Positions 8,967-19,342 are shown, counted from the first letter of the stretch. The stretch: DNA of 49,532 nucleotides from an uncultured Flavobacterium sp. (GCA_947632215.1 CANROJ010000013.1:1-49532); one strand, 5' to 3'. Translations and numbers: made by a program. Notes: generated from the sequence alone by a model not told the origin.

Positions 8967-9229
8967 TATTTGGTTTATCTATCCATAGATCCTAAGGGAT
9001 GTTTGTGGTTTATGTGTAAATCAAATAAGGCTTTAAGTAAGTAATTGTAGTTAAGGAAAACTTTTTTTTAAAAATGTTAATTATTTCCCTGGTTTTTTAT
9101 AACTAATTGTTGTTGTTTGGGTTATGAAATTGTTTTTAAAAAAAAAGACAACTAAATCATTTATAATGTTCAATGTGGTTGGTTAAGGCATGTTAATTAG
9201 TTACTTTTATAGTAAAATATAAAGGAAAT

Positions 9230-10384
9230 ATGAGAAATATAATACTATTTTTCTTTTTAAGTTGTCTCTCTCTTAATCCTATGGTAAGCCTAGCTACAAA
9301 TAATAATGGATTTCAAGAACCAGCTGATAGTTTAAAAAGAGTAGTTGAAAAAATATCTTTTGCACAAAATACCTATCACAAAATTGATCAAGAATTAATA
9401 GATGGTTCTTTTAAAGTTAGCTATTGGTTTACTCCGAGTTTTGAATTAGTTCGCTCTCAGGTAAAGCAAATAGTAGCTCTTGATACGGTGTTTGCTAACT
9501 ATATCCACTGGGACTCCAATAATAATTTGCAACTTTTTGGAATTTCCAAAGACAGTGTTACCCAGCAGGGGATTGTACCTATTTTTCAAGCAGATTCCCT
9601 GATAAGCTACCAATTATATGAAAATAAAAAGCTCTTACATGAGTATCAAATTCGAGAGAATAATAACTTTCAGAGTTGGCTTTCAGAGTTAGTTCGAAAA
9701 TCCTATTTAGAAGAAATTGATGGTACGGTGTATAAAGATATATTGGTTGAAAAAGATCCAATTATTGTAGATCTTCTGCAAGTTGATTCACTTAAGACTC
9801 CAGACTATGGGGGTCAAGAACAAACTCTAGAGCATGACTATGAAATTCAAGAAGACTTTTTTAGTGATTCGATAGATTCTTCTATAGAGTACGTAGTGTT
9901 TAAAAGCTCAAAAGCTCAAATGGACCAGTGGCTGGTTGTAACTAAAAAATCTAGTTTGATTTGGATTTATGAGCTAGTTAGTGATCCGCAGACTCAAGAA
10001 GTATTGAGTTTTAAAAATGCTAGAATTAATAACCTAGGGTTTGAGCAAAAAAGGGTAATGTCTTATTTCGAAGATAAAATGTATTTGTGGAATGTGTATT
10101 TTGAACCTACTCGAAATATTAAATGGGATAAACCGAATCAGTTTTTATTTAACTATACCCGTAGAAGTGATAGAAAACCAATTACAGGTAGAGTAGTTGT
10201 GGATCAAGCAGACCAAACCAATGGGGACTTTTTCTATTTAGTTTTATCACTTGCACAAAATCCAGAGCTATTCAAGATTACGACTTCTTTAAAAGATTTA
10301 GATTTTCAGAATTTTAATCCTACTAAAAATATTGGCATGCAGCCCGAGTTTAAAACTAGTTATACTGTAGATACTTCTAAGTAG
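9230..10384 (+). CDS. Large exported protein of unknown function
   Basis: The 384-residue product has a signal peptide (hydrophobic stretch IILFFFLSCLSLNPMVSL, probable cut near LAT) and no further membrane span. The mature part is acidic and mixed alpha/beta, with repeated aromatic and Asp-rich stretches, and no cysteine-rich, lipobox or Por-secretion C-terminal motif is evident. I do not recognise a family. The start is supported by AAGGAA a few bases before the ATG. It lies alone between the SulP transporter and the aminopeptidase gene; its 3' region has a small hairpin near 10398-10421. Confidence 0.75.
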   Translation: MRNIILFFFLSCLSLNPMVSLATNNNGFQEPADSLKRVVEKISFAQNTYHKIDQELIDGSFKVSYWFTPSFELVRSQVKQIVALDTVFANYIHWDSNNNLQLFGISKDSVTQQGIVPIFQADSLISYQLYENKKLLHEYQIRENNNFQSWLSELVRKSYLEEIDGTVYKDILVEKDPIIVDLLQVDSLKTPDYGGQEQTLEHDYEIQEDFFSDSIDSSIEYVVFKSSKAQMDQWLVVTKKSSLIWIYELVSDPQTQEVLSFKNARINNLGFEQKRVMSYFEDKMYLWNVYFEPTRNIKWDKPNQFLFNYTRRSDRKPITGRVVVDQADQTNGDFFYLVLSLAQNPELFKITTSLKDLDFQNFNPTKNIGMQPEFKTSYTVDTSK

Positions 10385-10537
10385 TGTTTTTAAAGCTAAA
10401 AGTAGCCCTTCGGGATTACTTGCGAAAAATACAAGAAGTAGAAAAATAAGTTATAGCACTAAAATTAACGTGTATATACTTTTTAAAATATCAGGTAATT
10501 CTTACCTTTAGCAAACAAAATTTATTATAATATCCAA

Positions 10538-12316
10538 ATGACAAACATAGAAAAATTAGCTCAATTGCGTGCTTTAATGAAGCAACAAGGAGTAGATGCT
10601 TACATTATTCCATCGAGCGATCCTCATATTAGTGAATATTTACCAGAATATTACAAGTGTATTTCTTATACCAGTGGATTCACTGGTTCGGCAGGGACCT
10701 TAGCTATTACCCAGGATTTTGCAGGTTTATGGACCGATTCTAGATATTTTGTGCAAGGTGAGAGTCAACTTAAAGATTCTGGTTTTTCTTTAGTTAAAAT
10801 GAAAGTGCAGAATGCACCAGAGTTTGTAGATTGGATAGCTAGTGTTTTGCATAAAGGAGATACGGTTGCTTTTGATGGTAATTTGGCATCTTTAGGTTTA
10901 GCAAACTATGTCAAAAGTACTTTAGAACCACTAGGAATTAAAGTAGACGGACATAAAGACTTAATCGACCCTATTTGGAAAGACAGACCAGCATTGCCTT
11001 TAGAGCCTGTATACACTTTAGACCAGACTATCGTGGGAGAGTCTACAAGTAGTAAATTACAAAGACTTCGCCAAGAGTTAAACAAACAATCTGTTGAACA
11101 TCACTTGATTTCATCACTAGATGATGTTGCTTGGTTGTTAAATATTCGAGGTACAGATGTAAAATGCAATCCAGTAACTTTAGCTTTTGCTTATGTAAGT
11201 CAAGATAAAGCAATCTTGTTTATCGATCATAGAAAAGTAGATCAACAAGTAGTAAGCGAGTTGCAAAATCATGGAGTGGAGATACAACCTTACGAGAAGG
11301 TGCAGGAGTTTTTAACAGGTTTACCTAATGGACAAAGAATCCTTTTAGATCCTAAACGTACTTGCTTCTCTACATATGATTCTGTAAATAAGCTAACTAG
11401 TATTGCTGAGCAGATCAATCCTAGTACACATTTTAAAGCCGTTAAGAATGCATTAGAGGTTGAAAAAACTAGACATGCTATGGTAAATGATGGTGTTGCA
11501 CTTACTAAATTCTTTATGTGGATTGAGCAAAATGTATCTAGTGGTACTTTATCAGAGATAAGTATTGCAGAACACTTAGAATCTCTTCGTTCAGAGCAAC
11601 CAGGTTTTAAGTCTATTAGTTTTGATACTATAGCCGGTTATAAAGCCCACGGAGCTTTACCTCATTATAAAGCAGAACTAGATAGTAATTCTACCTTACA
11701 AGCCGATGGTTTGTTATTAGTAGATTCAGGAGGTCAATATTTAAGCGGTACTACCGATATTACAAGGGTTATCTCTCTAGGAAACACTACTCAGCAAGAG
11801 AAAGAAGATTATACCATTGTATTAAAAGGTATGATTGAGGGATCTGTTGCTGTTTTTCTAAAGGGAACTCGTGGGTACCAAATCGATGCAATTGTTAGAA
11901 GACCAATTTGGGCAACAAAAAGAAACTACCTACATGGTACAGGACATGGGGTTGGATTCTTTATGAATGTGCATGAAGGACCACATACCTTTAATGGAGC
12001 TGCCATAGATATAGCTATTGAGCCAGGAATGATTTCTTCTATTGAACCAGGATTGTATCGCGAAGGTCACTATGGTATTAGAATTGAAAATTTAGTACTT
12101 GCTAAAGATTTAGAAACTACCGAGTTTGGAGATTTTATGGATTTCGAAACACTAACTGTTTGTTATATTGCTACAGATCTAGTGGATAAGACTCTTTTAG
12201 CCCAAGAGCATATAGATTGGTTAAATAATTATAATGCTTGGGTCTATAATAAATTACAAGACCATTTATCTAGCCAAGAAAAAGAGTGGCTAAAAGACAA
12301 AACTAAAGCTATTTAA
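10538..12316 (+). CDS. Xaa-Pro aminopeptidase (M24B, three-domain type)
   Basis: A dinuclear-metal peptidase that removes an N-terminal residue preceding proline. The 592-residue length fits the cytosolic XPNPEP1-like group with two creatinase-like N-terminal domains (about 1-140 and 150-310) and a pita-bread catalytic domain (about 320-540). Metal ligands are visible in LLVDSGGQYLSGTTDITR (two Asp), GTGHGVG (His), SIEPGLY (Glu) and GIRIENL (Glu). The substrate loop NVHEGPH is present. A -7-like TACCTTTA lies at 10503-10510. Two hairpins follow the stop. Similar enzymes are often named PepP although E. coli PepP is shorter. Confidence 0.95.
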   Translation: MTNIEKLAQLRALMKQQGVDAYIIPSSDPHISEYLPEYYKCISYTSGFTGSAGTLAITQDFAGLWTDSRYFVQGESQLKDSGFSLVKMKVQNAPEFVDWIASVLHKGDTVAFDGNLASLGLANYVKSTLEPLGIKVDGHKDLIDPIWKDRPALPLEPVYTLDQTIVGESTSSKLQRLRQELNKQSVEHHLISSLDDVAWLLNIRGTDVKCNPVTLAFAYVSQDKAILFIDHRKVDQQVVSELQNHGVEIQPYEKVQEFLTGLPNGQRILLDPKRTCFSTYDSVNKLTSIAEQINPSTHFKAVKNALEVEKTRHAMVNDGVALTKFFMWIEQNVSSGTLSEISIAEHLESLRSEQPGFKSISFDTIAGYKAHGALPHYKAELDSNSTLQADGLLLVDSGGQYLSGTTDITRVISLGNTTQQEKEDYTIVLKGMIEGSVAVFLKGTRGYQIDAIVRRPIWATKRNYLHGTGHGVGFFMNVHEGPHTFNGAAIDIAIEPGMISSIEPGLYREGHYGIRIENLVLAKDLETTEFGDFMDFETLTVCYIATDLVDKTLLAQEHIDWLNNYNAWVYNKLQDHLSSQEKEWLKDKTKAI

Positions 12317-12400
12317 ATTTATTTTTATAAAGCTAAATATTGTCATGGGATTTAAACTCTTGGGTTAGCCTAAAGTTGCACTAAGTAATGTAATAATTTA

Positions 12401-12440
12401 AATATAATGAGCTCGGTATTTTTGCTGGGCTCATTTTTTT
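12401..12440 (+). terminator. Terminator hairpin after the aminopeptidase, copy of a repeated hairpin
   Basis: Stem arms AATGAGC and GCTCATT enclose an imperfect inner stem and are followed by seven T residues (12434-12440). The 35-base body is almost identical to the reverse complement of 24972-25005. Confidence 0.8.
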
Positions 12441-12455
12441 GTCCATGCCAGGTAC

Positions 12456-12500
12456 AATAAAAATGTCCCACAAGCATTTAGCTTGTGGGACATTTTTATT
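12456..12500. terminator. Perfect 20-bp bidirectional terminator
   Basis: Positions 12456-12475 pair exactly with 12481-12500 around a 5-base ATTTA loop. A-rich and T-rich arm ends make it usable in both directions; it lies between the convergent aminopeptidase and AraC-like genes. Confidence 0.85.
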
Positions 12501-12525
12501 TTATTTCTAATGTGTTTTTTACTTT

Positions 12526-13383
12526 TTAATTATTAGAAACTTGCTTTGGGTTATATCTAATTAATTGCAATGGAATGCTCTCTTGTAATATCTCATTTAA
12601 CTCATGCCAAGATTCAAAAGAATAATTTCTAGCTATTTTTTGCAAATCTAAATCTGAGAATAAAATTTGTTCTACGCACTTTAATATCCTTTCCTTTTCA
12701 AATGCTGTTGGTATATCTACACCATAATTATCCAGAAAATGTTGGTCTAGTTCTTCTTTAGACATCGATAGCTTAATGCATAAGTCTTGAATTGCTTTGT
12801 GCTTGTCTTGTTCTATAAAGGCCTTTAAGTTTTTTTCAATATTAAAAGGTGTCTGTGTGGCAGGATAAAAAGAATCTGAATTATTATTATTGTTATCTAA
12901 CTGTATTGCCACTAAATGTATAGTGATAGATTTAGTTTTGCTGTTTTGATTAATAAAACCTGTAACTAGAAAGTTTTCATTCTCATTGCTTCCTTTAAGT
13001 AAGTTGCAATTGAATTGGGTATAACTGTCTTGTTTTTTAAAAAGTCTAAAGAAAACTAATTTGTTTTTGATATCATTTAATAACAAACTGTGATGTGGTT
13101 GTTTTTGCAGATCTAGCCCTAAATGACGTATTAATCTATCTTGGCTATCGAAATGTAAAGTGATAGTGTGGGTATGTTCGGGAGATTTAATATGAGTGCG
13201 GGCTTTAGCGTAATCTAGGTGGAAAATACAATTCACAACAGTGCAAGAAAGAGAGTTAAAATAATTGTGATAAAAGTGTTCCCATGCTATGCTTTGTGTT
13301 GAATTAGGAATTGGAACTTTTTCAAATAAAGATATAAAGCTATCGACCTTGTTAGACAAGGCTTGATATTGCTGCATTTTCAT
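12526..13383 (-). CDS. AraC-like helix-turn-helix protein, divergent
   Basis: The 285-residue product has a C-terminal region (about 190-280) that follows the AraC double-HTH layout: IQDLCIKLSMSKEELDQHF, then NYGVDIPTAFEKERI, then LQKIARNYSFESWHELNEIL and PLQLIRYNPKQ. The second helix-turn-helix is degenerate relative to the family's IA-x-x-x-GF-x-S core. The N-terminal 180 residues, rich in His and Asn, are not a recognised cupin and resemble a PAS-like sensor only loosely. The gene ends at a bidirectional terminator and reads away from icmF across a 415-base gap, so it is a candidate regulator of that gene. Start could instead be the third codon (MQQYQALS). Confidence 0.6.
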   Translation of the reverse strand: MKMQQYQALSNKVDSFISLFEKVPIPNSTQSIAWEHFYHNYFNSLSCTVVNCIFHLDYAKARTHIKSPEHTHTITLHFDSQDRLIRHLGLDLQKQPHHSLLLNDIKNKLVFFRLFKKQDSYTQFNCNLLKGSNENENFLVTGFINQNSKTKSITIHLVAIQLDNNNNNSDSFYPATQTPFNIEKNLKAFIEQDKHKAIQDLCIKLSMSKEELDQHFLDNYGVDIPTAFEKERILKCVEQILFSDLDLQKIARNYSFESWHELNEILQESIPLQLIRYNPKQVSNN

Positions 13384-13798
13384 AAAGTGTTTTTGTTAGG
13401 TTAGTTTGAAGACACAATTTAAATAAAAAAAAGCGAACAGTAAAAATATTCCGCACCTTATATGGTGAACTTTTATCCTATAGTTGTTATCTTCTTTTAT
13501 GTATTGACTAATTGCCATAAAGTTATGGGTGCCATGATGAGAAATTTTGGATTTCTAAAATAGAAAACCAAGTTAAAAGCAAAACAAGTTAAAAATACAG
13601 TTTGTTTATTTGTTCTAAAAATGTTAATGAATTACTTATTTGTTGGCAGAAGAAGGATGAATATTTTAAATTATTTAATCTTTTATCTTCTGAAATAGAA
13701 ATAGTGCTAGTAGTGCATTTTGTTGTGGCTAAAAGATAATTTTTTAGGAAATATTTCCCTATATTGCTAAACTACTAAAAATTAAAAAAACTATAATT
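13384..13798. promoter_or_regulatory. Divergent intergenic region between the AraC-like gene and icmF
   Basis: 415 bases with no credible ORF. A perfect 12-base palindrome GGAAATATTTCC at 13747-13758 is 40 bases before the icmF ATG and next to a weak -7-like TATATTGC (13760-13767), so a repressor or activator there could affect icmF initiation. The region is otherwise AT-rich with no clear -33 box. Confidence 0.35.
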
Positions 13799-16700
13799 AT
13801 GCAACAAGTTACATCATACGTTCCTAAAAACAAGGTACGTATAGTTACTGCTGCCGCTTTATTTGATGGACATGATGCGGCTATAAATATTATGAGACGT
13901 ATTATCCAAGCCACCGGATGTGAAGTAATTCACTTAGGACACGATAAGAGTGTGGAAGAGGTGGTTAATACTGCAATTCAAGAGGATGCTAATGCTATTG
14001 CAATGACATCTTACCAAGGAGGACATAATGAATACTTTAAATATATGTACGACCTGTTGCAAGAAAAGGGAGCAGGACATATTAAAATAGTTGGAGGAGG
14101 AGGAGGAGTAATCCTACCCTCTGAAATCAAAGAATTAATGGATTATGGTATCACCAAAATTTACTCTCCCGATGATGGTAGAGCTATGGGTTTACAGGGG
14201 ATGATTAATGACATGGTTCAAAAAGCAGATTATCCTACTTTGGATTTAGAATTACCAAAGGGTAAAGATGTATATACTTCTTTAAAAGATAAGGATGTTA
14301 CAACGATTTCTCGTTTAATATCTTTGGCAGAAAATAGAGAACAAGAGTTTCTTGAGTTATTTAAATATGACCCAGAAAAGCACAAAAACTCTCCGGTATT
14401 AGGAATTACAGGAACCGGTGGAGCTGGTAAAAGTTCTATGGTAGATGAGTTAGTTAGACGATTTTTAATTGATTTCCCAGAGAAAAATGTTGCTTTAGTT
14501 TCCGTGGACCCTTCGAAAAGAAAAACTGGAGGAGCTTTATTAGGAGATAGAATACGTATGAATTCTATAGATAATCCTAGAGTTTATATGCGTTCTTTGG
14601 CTACTAGACAATCCAATTTAGCCCTATCTCGTTATGTGGAAGAAACCCTTCAGGTTTTACAAGCGGCTCAATATGATTTAATTATTTTAGAGACTTCAGG
14701 AATTGGTCAAAGTGATACAGAGATTTTGGAACACTCCGATGTTTCTCTTTATATTATGACACCTGAATTTGGTGCAGCTACGCAATTAGAGAAAATAGAT
14801 ATGCTTGATTTTGCAGATATTGTTGCTATTAATAAATTCGATAAACGCGGGGCTCTAGACGCCATACGCGATGTAAAAAAGCAATACCAACGCAATCATA
14901 ATCTTTGGGATCAAAATCCTGATACTATGCCTGTGTTTGGAACAATAGCTTCTCAATTTAATGATCCTGGAACAAATAAGTTGTACAAAGCCATTATGGA
15001 CAAGGTTCTAGAGAAAACTAAAGCAGATTTAAAATCAAGTTTTGAAATTACTGCTCAAATGAGTGAAAAGGTATATGTTATACCACCTAGTAGAACTAGA
15101 TATTTATCAGAGATTTCAGAAAATAATCGCCATTATGACCAAAAAGTTGTTTCTCAAAGCGAAGTAGCACAAAAACTATATGGTATTTATAAAGCAATTG
15201 AAGCAGTCTGTGGTAAAACTCCTACTATTGACAAAGCAGGAATAATAGAGTCAAGTGTTGTTAGTGACAAGCAAGAAGATCTTGTTTTGATAGGTTTACT
15301 TTTGAAGGAATTTGATAAAGTAAAAATGAATTTAGACCCATATAATTGGTCTGCTATTCTACAATGGCCTGAAAAAGTAGCTAAGTATAAAGATCCTGTT
15401 TACAGCTTTCAAGTAAGAGATAAAACCATTAATATTCAGACGCATTCTAAGAGCTTATCCCATTTAAATATTCCAAAGATTGCTTTGCCTAAATACAAAG
15501 CATGGGGAGATATTTTAGCATGGATCTTACAAGAAAACGTTCCTGGAGAGTTTCCTTTTACTGCCGGATTATATCCATTTAAAAGAGAAGGAGAAGATCC
15601 GACTCGTATGTTCGCTGGAGAAGGTGGGCCTGAGCGTACTAATAGAAGATTTCACTATGTGTCTCTAGGAATGCCAGCTAAGCGATTATCTACTGCATTT
15701 GATTCTGTAACACTATATGGGAATGATCCTGGTAGCCGACCTGATATTTACGGAAAGATTGGTAACGCTGGTGTTTCTATTTGTTGTTTAGATGACGCTA
15801 AGAAATTATATTCTGGGTTTAATTTAGCCCATGCAATGACTTCTGTTTCCATGACTATTAACGGGCCAGCACCAATGTTGCTAGGATTCTTTATGAACGC
15901 TGCCATTGATCAGCAATGTGAGTTATATATCAAAGAACATGGCCTAGAGGCTGAGGTAGAGCAAAAGATTCAGAAAATATACAAAGATAAAAACCTTCCA
16001 AGACCAGTATATAATGGAGAGTTGCCACAAGGTAATGATGGTTTAGGTCTTATGCTTTTAGGTGTGACCGGAGATCAGGTTTTACCACAACAGGTGTATG
16101 ATAAAATTAAGAAAGAGACTCTTTCTCAAGTTAGAGGAACCGTACAGGCAGATATTTTAAAAGAAGATCAAGCCCAGAATACTTGTATTTTCTCTACAGA
16201 GTTTGCACTTCGTTTAATGGGAGATGTACAAGAGTATTTTATCCAAAATAATGTACGTAACTTCTATTCTGTTTCTATCTCTGGATATCATATTGCAGAG
16301 GCAGGAGCCAATCCAATTACCCAATTAGCTTTCACTTTAGCTAATGGATTTACTTATGTAGAATACTATTTAAGTAGAGGAATGGATATTAATGATTTTG
16401 GACCTAACTTATCCTTCTTCTTTAGTAACGGTATTGATCCAGAATATGCGGTGATCGGTAGAGTAGCTAGAAGAATCTGGGCAAAAGCTTTAAAATTAAA
16501 ATACGGAGCAAACGAGCGTGCTCAAATGCTTAAGTATCATATCCAAACATCGGGAAGATCTTTGCATGCTCAGGAAATTGACTTTAATGATATCCGTACT
16601 ACTTTACAAGCCTTGTATGCAATTTATGATAATTGTAATTCACTACATACAAATGCTTACGATGAGGCTATTACCACGCCAACAGAAGAATCTGTACGTC

Positions 16701-17233
16701 GTGCAATGGCCATTCAGTTGATTATCAATAAGGAGTTAGGTTTAGCTAAAAATGAGAACCCAATACAAGGATCTTTTATTATTGAAGAATTAACCGAATT
16801 AGTGGAAGAAGCTGTATTACAAGAGTTTGATCGTATTACAGAGAGAGGTGGAGTTTTAGGAGCAATGGAGACTATGTATCAACGCTCTAAAATTCAAGAG
16901 GAATCCCTGTACTATGAAACTTTAAAACACAACGGAGACTTTCCAATTATTGGAGTAAATACCTTCTTGAGTTCAAAAGGATCTCCAACTGTAGTGCCAG
17001 CCGAAGTAATTCGTGCAACAGAGCAAGAGAAACAGTTCCAAATATTAACTAAAGAGAACTTAAACAAAGCTAATGCTGATGAGGTAGAAAGACAGTTAAA
17101 GGAAATTCAAAGTATTGCTATCGAAAATAAAAATATTTTTGAAGCTTTAATGCAGGCTACTAAAGTTTGTTCTTTAGGACAAATCACCGAAGCTTTATTT
17201 GAAGTAGGTGGACAGTATAGAAGAAATATGTAA
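13799..17233 (+). CDS. icmF: Fused isobutyryl-CoA mutase IcmF (B12-, GTPase- and mutase-domain protein)
   Basis: IcmF interconverts isobutyryl-CoA and n-butyryl-CoA (and in some relatives isovaleryl/pivalyl-CoA) using adenosylcobalamin and carries its own G-protein chaperone. The 1144-residue product has the full order: B12-binding domain (about 12-150) with cobalt-ligand His25 in [10 protein letters not shown]; MeaB-like GTPase (about 200-410) with P-loop GTGGAGKSS at 205-213 and NKFD; then the TIM-barrel mutase (about 560-1130) with [16 protein letters not shown]. The fusion order separates it from methylmalonyl-CoA mutase MutAB. It is monocistronic with a strong terminator; B12 riboswitch structure was not seen upstream. 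Exact substrate needs the active-site Phe/Gln pair to be checked by alignment. Confidence 0.95.
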   Translation: MQQVTSYVPKNKVRIVTAAALFDGHDAAINIMRRIIQATGCEVIHLGHDKSVEEVVNTAIQEDANAIAMTSYQGGHNEYFKYMYDLLQEKGAGHIKIVGGGGGVILPSEIKELMDYGITKIYSPDDGRAMGLQGMINDMVQKADYPTLDLELPKGKDVYTSLKDKDVTTISRLISLAENREQEFLELFKYDPEKHKNSPVLGITGTGGAGKSSMVDELVRRFLIDFPEKNVALVSVDPSKRKTGGALLGDRIRMNSIDNPRVYMRSLATRQSNLALSRYVEETLQVLQAAQYDLIILETSGIGQSDTEILEHSDVSLYIMTPEFGAATQLEKIDMLDFADIVAINKFDKRGALDAIRDVKKQYQRNHNLWDQNPDTMPVFGTIASQFNDPGTNKLYKAIMDKVLEKTKADLKSSFEITAQMSEKVYVIPPSRTRYLSEISENNRHYDQKVVSQSEVAQKLYGIYKAIEAVCGKTPTIDKAGIIESSVVSDKQEDLVLIGLLLKEFDKVKMNLDPYNWSAILQWPEKVAKYKDPVYSFQVRDKTINIQTHSKSLSHLNIPKIALPKYKAWGDILAWILQENVPGEFPFTAGLYPFKREGEDPTRMFAGEGGPERTNRRFHYVSLGMPAKRLSTAFDSVTLYGNDPGSRPDIYGKIGNAGVSICCLDDAKKLYSGFNLAHAMTSVSMTINGPAPMLLGFFMNAAIDQQCELYIKEHGLEAEVEQKIQKIYKDKNLPRPVYNGELPQGNDGLGLMLLGVTGDQVLPQQVYDKIKKETLSQVRGTVQADILKEDQAQNTCIFSTEFALRLMGDVQEYFIQNNVRNFYSVSISGYHIAEAGANPITQLAFTLANGFTYVEYYLSRGMDINDFGPNLSFFFSNGIDPEYAVIGRVARRIWAKALKLKYGANERAQMLKYHIQTSGRSLHAQEIDFNDIRTTLQALYAIYDNCNSLHTNAYDEAITTPTEESVRRAMAIQLIINKELGLAKNENPIQGSFIIEELTELVEEAVLQEFDRITERGGVLGAMETMYQRSKIQEESLYYETLKHNGDFPIIGVNTFLSSKGSPTVVPAEVIRATEQEKQFQILTKENLNKANADEVERQLKEIQSIAIENKNIFEALMQATKVCSLGQITEALFEVGGQYRRNM

Positions 17234-17258
17234 TATATTCTTACTATTAGATAGATTT

Positions 17259-17301
17259 AAGCCCATAAATAAAAGATAATTTTACTTATGGGCTTTTTTT
17301 T
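17259..17301 (+). terminator. Terminator of icmF
   Basis: A perfect 10-bp stem (17259-17268 with 17286-17295) is followed by a T-run to 17301, 26 bases after the stop codon. Confidence 0.85.
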
Positions 17302-17441
17302 CAATTTTAGTCAATAATTAGATGTTAAATTTTCAATTCTTTAGCAAATATTTTATTTAAATATCTCTCTTTAATATAGATTTAATGTTAATTAACGGGG
17401 AGTTGTACTAAATATCTGCTATAAGAAGACTTATGGGCTAG

Positions 17442-17640
17442 TTTGTTTAAAAAGTTATGTATATTGTCCAGCTGTTTGTTTGTGCCTTTATTGGTATAAC
17501 AAAATTGTTAATATTAAAAAACTAACCCAAACCAAAACTATAATTGAAATAACTATTAACCGAGTTGTTTCTAAAAGAGACGGCCTATTTGTCTCTTTTG
17601 AAGAATTAAAAGCCAATAGTAATACTGTTGGCTTTTTTTT
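17442..17640 (+). ncRNA. Candidate small RNA with two hairpins and a terminator
   Basis: Within a 690-base gene-free gap there is a compact structured stretch: hairpin 1 pairs 17573-17581 with 17591-17599 exactly, and hairpin 2 pairs 17608-17620 with 17624-17636 (one G-T pair, 3-base loop) followed by eight T, a textbook intrinsic terminator. No gene precedes it on this strand after the icmF terminator, so the terminator must end another transcript. A possible promoter is TTTG at 17442-17445 with TATATTGT at 17460-17467, giving an RNA of about 170 bases. The 70-codon frame across it runs through both stems and looks spurious. Could also be a leader of the hdeD-like gene, but that start is 284 bases further on. 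Confidence 0.45.
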
Positions 17641-17923
17641 ATGTCTTTTTCTTTATAAAGTATCTAAACACAATAAGTCTATTATTAGTTGATTTTGTTT
17701 TGGCTTTATGGTAGGTTATCCAGGTGATTTAATATTTAATAACTTCATAAAGTGATTCTTAGATATAAGTTGCTTTAATTGATATTTTAAGTTGTTTGGT
17801 GATATTTATTAACTTATTTAAGTATTGGTCTTTGGATTTAACAATATTTCGGAAAAGATGTATTTTTTTTAATGTGTTAATTAGGTTAAATTTTGTAATT
17901 TAGAGCCAGAAAAAATAATTATT

Positions 17924-18559
17924 ATGGCAAGTTCAGTTATTGAAAACATTAGAAGGAATGTGAATCATTGGTATCTACCAATCTTAGTTGGTTTATTCTT
18001 CATCGTAGCAGGTATTTACATTTTTATGACCCCTGTGGCATCTTATTTATCCTTAGCAATTCTTTTTAGTATCCTATTTTTATGTTCTGGAGCTCTAGAG
18101 ATCTTTTTTGCATTTGCCAATCAGGCACAATTAAGAGGATGGGGATGGATGCTAGGAGCCGGGATCGTTGACTTTGTAATTGGATGTTACTTAATTAGCT
18201 CACCTCCTTTAGCAGCAGAGGTACTACCTTTGTTTGTAGGTATTGTTTTGATGTTTAGATCTTTTAGAGGTTTAGGTATGGCTTTTGATATGAAAGCAAT
18301 GCATACAAAAGGATGGGGTAGTTTGGTGTTTTTAGCGATCTTAGGATTAGTATTCTCTTTCTTTATGATCTCTAATTTACAGTTTGGTGCCTTTACGGTA
18401 GTGTATTGGACAAGTCTTACTTTTGTTTTATTAGGTGTTTTAAGTATATACTTTGGTTTAGCTCTTAGAGTACTTAAAAGAAAAGGTGGACAGATCAGTC
18501 AAGATTTAGTAGATAAATACGAAGCTATTCAGCAGCAGATCAAAAAAGAATTAGAATAA
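17924..18559 (+). CDS. HdeD-like (DUF308) membrane protein
   Basis: The 211-residue product has about six membrane segments arranged in repeats typical of the HdeD family: LVGLFFIVAGIYIFMTPVAS, LAILFSILFLCSGALEIFFA, GWGWMLGAGIVDFVIGCYLI and a final pair. A charged tail of about 35 residues follows. HdeD of E. coli is linked to acid resistance at high cell density; the role of flavobacterial members is not known. It sits alone upstream of a lipoprotein gene with an 83-base gap and no terminator between them, so co-transcription is possible. Confidence 0.85.
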   Translation: MASSVIENIRRNVNHWYLPILVGLFFIVAGIYIFMTPVASYLSLAILFSILFLCSGALEIFFAFANQAQLRGWGWMLGAGIVDFVIGCYLISSPPLAAEVLPLFVGIVLMFRSFRGLGMAFDMKAMHTKGWGSLVFLAILGLVFSFFMISNLQFGAFTVVYWTSLTFVLLGVLSIYFGLALRVLKRKGGQISQDLVDKYEAIQQQIKKELE

Positions 18560-18642
18560 GTTAGTGATAAAACTTAATTTTATCTTAAAGCATTGCTCAG
18601 AGGTGAAAAAAACACTATTTTTCAACTTTAAAAAATAACGCT

Positions 18643-19284
18643 ATGAAAAAAATATTAGGAATTACATTGTTTATGGCCGCAGCTGCCATATTTGGTTCTT
18701 GTGATAAAACAGAGGATTATATTGATTTTAAATCAGAGATTCAAGTTCGTGAAATTCGCGGAGTAAAATTTGATTCAGCTTCAGGTGTGGTTACTTCAAC
18801 TCTTGGATATACCCACCCATTTGATATCTATCAAGGTGAATCTGTATTTGTATACTTTTTAGAAGGTACACAAAACGGAGCTAACGGTGTACAAACACCA
18901 GTATGGGCACCATTACCGGTAAATTATTATATAGATGTAGTTAATAATGGGGTTCAAAGTAGAGCAGGACTTGAATATAGTTTTGCCTTTGGTGCAAGTG
19001 AAGTATTTTTAACAGCTCGTAGTTTTGAAGGATTGAATCTTTTTAGAAATGTTAGACAAGATGATGGATCTAATATTAGTTATACAGATGGTTTGACTTT
19101 TAGAGTGGTTTATATCCCAGCAAATGATCCAAGACCATTTTCAGCGGCAAGTATGTCTTCTGTTGAAAAATCTTCGCTTTCTTCTTCTGAAGAATCTTCG
19201 ATTCCTTCTTATGAAGAATTATCAAAAAAATATAATTTGGATAATGTGAAAGTACAATACATGAGTCCAAGCCAAGACAAGTAA
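18643..19284 (+). CDS. Lipoprotein with Ser/Glu-rich C-terminal repeat
   Basis: The 213-residue product has a lipoprotein signal with cysteine in IFGSC at about residue 20, followed by DKTEDY; an acidic +2 residue is compatible with outer-membrane retention or surface export in Bacteroidota. The body (about 30-170) is beta-rich with GVQTPVWAPLPVNYYIDV and is not recognised. Residues 172-195 hold an 8-residue repeat (SSVEKSSL, SSSEESSI, PSYEELSK). The gene follows hdeD-like and ends at a near-perfect terminator. Function unknown. Confidence 0.75.
   Translation: MKKILGITLFMAAAAIFGSCDKTEDYIDFKSEIQVREIRGVKFDSASGVVTSTLGYTHPFDIYQGESVFVYFLEGTQNGANGVQTPVWAPLPVNYYIDVVNNGVQSRAGLEYSFAFGASEVFLTARSFEGLNLFRNVRQDDGSNISYTDGLTFRVVYIPANDPRPFSAASMSSVEKSSLSSSEESSIPSYEELSKKYNLDNVKVQYMSPSQDK
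19156..19227 (+). repeat. 24-base tandem repeat inside the lipoprotein gene
   Basis: Three in-frame units start at 19156, 19180 and 19204. The first two match at most positions (TCTTCT...GAA..ATCTTCG), the third is more diverged. Each encodes eight residues, so unit gain or loss would keep the frame. Confidence 0.7.
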
Positions 19285-19290
19285 AGAATA

Positions 19291-19320
19291 AAAAAAACCA
19301 GTAGAAATACTGGTTTTTTT
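19291..19320 (+). terminator. Terminator of the lipoprotein gene
   Basis: 13-bp stem (19291-19303 with 19308-19320) with a GAAA tetraloop; the right arm ends in seven T. Confidence 0.9.
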
Positions 19321-19342
19321 GTTTTGTATAATGTTGTAAGTG

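Noticed and set aside
10398..10421. Hairpin after the exported protein gene at 9230 as terminator
   Set aside because: The stem is imperfect and no T-run follows; not strong enough to list.
13384..13798. Cobalamin riboswitch before icmF
   Set aside because: The expected B12-box-like element and multi-stem fold were not seen in the leader; only a short palindrome is present.
17480..17692. 70-codon frame in the gap after icmF
   Set aside because: It runs through both hairpins and the terminator T-run of the candidate small RNA, has no ribosome site and no plausible protein signature.
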